DNA from: UBA1563 sp037440065
GTDB taxonomy: Bacteria > Bacteroidota > Ignavibacteria > Ignavibacteriales > Ignavibacteriaceae
Assembly (NCBI GenBank): GCA_037440065.1
Contig: JBBIUV010000015.1
Coordinates: forward strand, 62,001 to 126,000
Direction of reading: 5' to 3'
DNA length: 64,000 bases
Part shown: positions 60,897 to 64,000 of the stretch, one piece after another
How the letters are laid out: every line of letters begins with the position of its first letter
Position numbering within the stretch: the stretch's first letter is position 1
Position numbers and translations under genes: made by a program
Notes under the pieces: model-generated
What the model saw: the letters and a program-made list of their open reading frames with translations, nothing else
Databases searched by the model: none
What the model was told of the DNA's origin: nothing

Positions 60897-62651
60897 ATGA
60901 AACAAGAACAAAGTAACAACCAAGACAGGTGGGTAACTCACTTCGAAAAGTCGGGCGGAATTTCCTCCCCAAGTTTTGAAGAAACGATGCGGTACTTTGA
61001 ACATTTTACCCGCGAATCACCATTCGCAAAAATGATCACTCTTGGTTTCTCTCCACAGGGGAGACCCATACGGTCGTTGATTGTTTCGAATAACCGCGAA
61101 TTTACTGCTCCAAAAGCACGCGACTCAGGCAAACTTATTGTACTTATTCAAAATGGAATTCATGCCGGCGAAATTGAAGGCAAAGATGCAACAATGCTTT
61201 TGCTCCGCGAAATTCTCATCACTAAAGAAAAAGCACATCTGCTGAAAAATTTAATTTTATTGGTGCTTCCAATCTTTAACGTTGACGGGCATGAACGGAC
61301 ATCAGAATTCAATCGCCCGAATCAAAATGGCCCGAAAGAAATGGGCTGGCGTACAACTTCATTGAATTATAATTTGAATCGTGATTTTATGAAAGGTGAT
61401 GCGCCGGAGATGAAAATTTTTCTCCGCTTTTTTAATGACTGGCTCCCCGATTTTGTAATCGATAACCATACTACAGACGGTGCTGATTATCAATATCATA
61501 TCTCTTATGGTTTAGAAACAAATCAAAACATCCATAAAGAAACAGCTGATTTTCTGAAAGAAAAATTTATACCGCATCTTACAAAAACGGTTGAAGAAAA
61601 AGGATTCTTAGTTTGTCCTTACCTTGAGTTCAAAAATAATAAAATTGAAAACGGAATAATTCTTGAACCATCTCTTCCACGCTATTCTACAGGGTATGCG
61701 GCGTTGCACAATCGCATTTGTCTGCTTGTGGAAACACACAGTCTTAAGCCGTTCGAAAATCGTGTTCATTCAACTAAGGCGATGAACGAGGTTACGCTGG
61801 AATATCTTAACGATAATCACCTTACGATTCTGGCGATGAACCTTCGTGCCGATAAGCGAACCGTCGATCTTTATTATGGAACCAATGAACCTTTTCCAAT
61901 CCGCTTTGCACTTACGGAGGAAAGTGAACCGTTTGCATTCAAAGGATTTAAAACATTCGAAGAAGAAAGTGAGGTTACCGGCGCAACAGTTACACGATAT
62001 ACAAATGAACCAATTGAGTTTGAAGTTCCTCTATTCAATAAAGCAGAGGTGACGGAATTTTGTGATGTTCCCGAAGCTTATCTGATTCCGAGGGAATTAC
62101 ACTTTGTAATTTATCTTTTGAAACTTCATAAAATTTATGTTGAACAGCTCTTTCAACCGCATATTCTGCACGTAGAGCGGATGCGATTTAAAAACGTAAA
62201 GTTCTATGATTCCTCTTTTGAAGGAAGGCAAATGATCGGATTCGATTTAATAAAGTGGCGGGAGAAAAAAAGAATTTCAGAAGGTACTTTTGTGGTAAGA
62301 GCAAATCAACGCTCCCTTCGCGTGATCGTTAATTTGTTGGAACCGACAGCTCCCGATTCACTTGCGAAATGGGGATTCTTCAATATGTTCCTGGAAAGAA
62401 AAGAATATATAGAACCTTACGCAATGGAGCCGGTTGCGAAAAAAATGCTCACTGAAAACGAACGGTACCGGAAAGATTTTTATCAGAAACTGGAAACAGA
62501 TGAAACATTTAAAAATGATCCGGCCAAACGGTTGGACTTCTTTTATAAACGATCTCAGTTTTTTGATAAGAATGAAAAAATTTATCCGATTATTAAATCG
62601 TTTGATAAGATTAGGACGAATAGATCAATGGAGGAAAATTACCCGGAGTAA
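60897..62651 (+). CDS. M14-family zinc metallopeptidase (carboxypeptidase-like), no signal peptide
   Basis: The 584-residue protein has the HxxE zinc motif in NGIHAGEIEG (~90-99). LVLPIFNVDGHERTSEFNRPNQNG holds the usual substrate-binding Arg/Asn region, and the third ligand His lies in VIDNHTTDGADY. This is the carboxypeptidase A-like M14 type seen in Bacteroidota, usually exported. Here the N-terminus (MKQEQSNNQDRWVT) shows no signal peptide. The C-terminal ~200 residues have no recognised domain. TTGGAAG precedes the ATG. A strong terminator lies between it and hemN. Confidence 0.85.
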   Translation: MKQEQSNNQDRWVTHFEKSGGISSPSFEETMRYFEHFTRESPFAKMITLGFSPQGRPIRSLIVSNNREFTAPKARDSGKLIVLIQNGIHAGEIEGKDATMLLLREILITKEKAHLLKNLILLVLPIFNVDGHERTSEFNRPNQNGPKEMGWRTTSLNYNLNRDFMKGDAPEMKIFLRFFNDWLPDFVIDNHTTDGADYQYHISYGLETNQNIHKETADFLKEKFIPHLTKTVEEKGFLVCPYLEFKNNKIENGIILEPSLPRYSTGYAALHNRICLLVETHSLKPFENRVHSTKAMNEVTLEYLNDNHLTILAMNLRADKRTVDLYYGTNEPFPIRFALTEESEPFAFKGFKTFEEESEVTGATVTRYTNEPIEFEVPLFNKAEVTEFCDVPEAYLIPRELHFVIYLLKLHKIYVEQLFQPHILHVERMRFKNVKFYDSSFEGRQMIGFDLIKWREKKRISEGTFVVRANQRSLRVIVNLLEPTAPDSLAKWGFFNMFLERKEYIEPYAMEPVAKKMLTENERYRKDFYQKLETDETFKNDPAKRLDFFYKRSQFFDKNEKIYPIIKSFDKIRTNRSMEENYPE

Positions 62652-62675
62652 TTGAACCTTAAATGTGATAAAAAT

Positions 62676-62707
62676 AAGAAGTCAGAAGGTGATCAATCTG
62701 ACTTCTT
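62676..62707. terminator. Bidirectional terminator between the M14 peptidase gene and hemN
   Basis: AAGAAGTCAGA / TCTGACTTCTT form an 11-bp stem around a 10-base loop, followed by CCTTTTT on the + strand and preceded by T/A-rich bases. It lies between two convergent genes. Confidence 0.8.
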
Positions 62708-62712
62708 CCTTT

Positions 62713-64000
62713 TTAAACTGTTCTAGAATATTTTGCTTTGTCTTCTTTTCGTTCGAGATAACCGTCAAAATTCATTGCGATGTTGCGGATGAGAAGTCTT
62801 CCCATTTCGCCAACAACAATTTTATCGTCTTCGATCAGAAGCAATTCGTCTGCAATCATTTCTTGCAAGTTAGCTAATCCCCAAGCAAAATATGTTTTGA
62901 AATCTATTTTAAATTTCTCTTCCACAGATTTCATGTCGAGTTCAAAATCGCACATCAATTTCATAATTACGTAACGGCGGAGTAGATCGTCATCACTTAA
63001 ATAATAGCCTTTTGAAACGGGCAAAGACTCATTATCAAGTGCAGCGAAATATTCTTTTTCTGTTTTTAAATTCTGAGCGTAAACACGTTGCAGCTGACTA
63101 ATTCCAGTTATACCAAACGAATACAGATCAGTTCCGGAGCGGGTGCTGTATCCTTGAAAATTCCGGTGAAGTTTTTTCTCCCTCATAGCAACGGCAAGTT
63201 CATCGTCGGGTTTAGCAAAGTGATCCATTCCTAAAAATACATACCCTGCGCCGGTTAGTTTTTCAATGGTCATTTTTAGAATTTCTAATTTTTCTTCCGC
63301 CGGCGGTAAATCTTCAGGATGAATTAAAGCCATGTGTTTCTTCATCCATGGAACGTGGGCATAATTAAAGACCGCAATTCTATTGGGTGAAATGTCGATC
63401 ATCTTTTCAACAGTTGCTTCGAACGTCTTTAGTGTTTGAAAGGGTAATCCGTAAATTAAATCGAGATTGATGCTTTGATAACCAAGTTCTCGAATCCACT
63501 CAACCGTTTGCCTGGTGATGTCTTCCGGTTGAACACGGTTAGTTGCGACTTGCACTTTTTCGTTAAAGTCCTGCACACCCATACTGATGCGGTTGAAACC
63601 GTTATTGCGTAATGCGGTGAGATGATCTCTTGTCAATCCGCGCGGATCTATTTCACAACCGTTCTCGGAGTTATCATAAAAATTAAATGATTGATGAATG
63701 TAGGAAGCGAGATTATTTATTTCGTCCGGATTCAAGTGAGTCGGTGTTCCGCCGCCCCAATGGAGCTGCGTAACTTTTCGGTTCACATTAAGAAAGCTTC
63801 GAAGAAGATCAATCTCTTTCTTAACATATTTCACGTAATCTTTTATGCGGTCGCGGTTGCGCGTGATAATCATGTTGCAGCCGCAGAAATAGCAGAGTGT
63901 GTCGCAGTATGGTAAGTGAAAGTAAAGCGAAAGATCGGGAAGGTTTTCGCCATAATTTGTTTTTACAATTTCGTCAAGAAACTTTTCCGAAGTAAACGCT
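62713..64000 (-). CDS. hemN: Oxygen-independent coproporphyrinogen III oxidase (3' part; 5' end outside window)
   Basis: HemN oxidatively decarboxylates coproporphyrinogen III without oxygen, using radical SAM chemistry. The frame runs to the window edge at 64000, so the N-terminus is missing. The ATG at 63873 is internal, and upstream codons read FHLPYCDTLCYFCGCN, the HemN CxxxCxxC cluster motif. Later motifs are HWGGGTPTHL, GFNRISMGVQDFN and SINLDLIYGLPFQ, and the C-terminus has ELDMKSVEEKF. It pairs in function with the oxidase at 59320-60693 and hemH. Confidence 0.94.
   Translation of the reverse strand, partial: AFTSEKFLDEIVKTNYGENLPDLSLYFHLPYCDTLCYFCGCNMIITRNRDRIKDYVKYVKKEIDLLRSFLNVNRKVTQLHWGGGTPTHLNPDEINNLASYIHQSFNFYDNSENGCEIDPRGLTRDHLTALRNNGFNRISMGVQDFNEKVQVATNRVQPEDITRQTVEWIRELGYQSINLDLIYGLPFQTLKTFEATVEKMIDISPNRIAVFNYAHVPWMKKHMALIHPEDLPPAEEKLEILKMTIEKLTGAGYVFLGMDHFAKPDDELAVAMREKKLHRNFQGYSTRSGTDLYSFGITGISQLQRVYAQNLKTEKEYFAALDNESLPVSKGYYLSDDDLLRRYVIMKLMCDFELDMKSVEEKFKIDFKTYFAWGLANLQEMIADELLLIEDDKIVVGEMGRLLIRNIAMNFDGYLERKEDKAKYSRTV

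Noticed and set aside
1..64000. tRNA, rRNA or self-splicing intron genes
   Set aside because: No T-loop-like GGTTCGAATCC motifs in cloverleaf context and no rRNA-like conserved stretches were noticed in the gaps.

Overview
The window is a gene-dense, AT-rich bacterial chromosome segment with very short intergenic gaps. Several features point to the Bacteroidota/Chlorobi supergroup, most likely Ignavibacteriota (for example a Melioribacter/Ignavibacterium relative). These are a C-terminal type IX secretion sorting domain with the YPNPFNP motif (8519-9871), a PorV/PorQ-type outer-membrane protein (58156-59181), beta-propeller lipoproteins with a GCKK lipobox, and a promoter of the TTTG-N20-TAnnTTTG type at 19121-19152. 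The lineage is an inference from these traits, not from a marker-gene tree. No rRNA, tRNA, CRISPR array, prophage or intact insertion sequence was seen.

Layout. 1-4610: end of an unknown gene, priA, a Yip1-type membrane protein and a lipoprotein. 4921-8513: a compact + strand operon of tryptophanase, a DUF4905-like protein, and AmmeMemoRadiSam proteins A and B. It faces a T9SS-exported propeller and a PflX-type radical SAM protein on the - strand. 11035-16955: mfd, an FAD oxidoreductase, hemH and a YCII protein. 16965-23771: an S9 oligopeptidase (operon with hemH), a thioesterase, an alpha/beta hydrolase, hemB and glgA. 23784-32906: a - strand replication block read as dnaN-recF-dciA-like-gyrB-gyrA-NAD(P)-binding protein-corA. 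dnaA is absent next to dnaN.

33514-42193: regulatory and RNA/DNA maintenance genes. They include a 7TM SpoIIE-type phosphatase, an ECF sigma/anti-sigma/FmdB/rhodanese operon, an AlkA-type glycosylase, a cNMP-GAF sensor ATPase whose H-box lacks the histidine, miaA and a glycosyltransferase. 42355-47439: a frameshifted propeller lipoprotein, truA, queD, queE and an ABC exporter pair. 47577-55597: 3-hydroxyacyl-CoA dehydrogenase, ackA, a PDZ-GAF-SpoIIE phosphatase, an SDR without the usual catalytic residues, asparaginase, a lipocalin and a T4 endonuclease V-like glycosylase. 55658-64000: envelope proteins, protoporphyrinogen oxidase, an M14 peptidase and the 3' part of hemN.

How it fits together. 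Four haem-pathway genes (hemB, hemN, hemG/hemY type, hemH) are scattered through the window in separate transcription units. Fermentation-type functions (tryptophanase, 3-hydroxyacyl-CoA dehydrogenase, acetate kinase) fit a facultative or anaerobic heterotroph. Small palindromic elements occupy gaps at 22237, 42213, 44463-44540 and 48544-48642. The most promising poorly understood unit is the tryptophanase-DUF4905-AmmeMemo operon. The histidine-less sensor ATPase and the paired REP-like hairpins with a compensatory base-pair swap come next.
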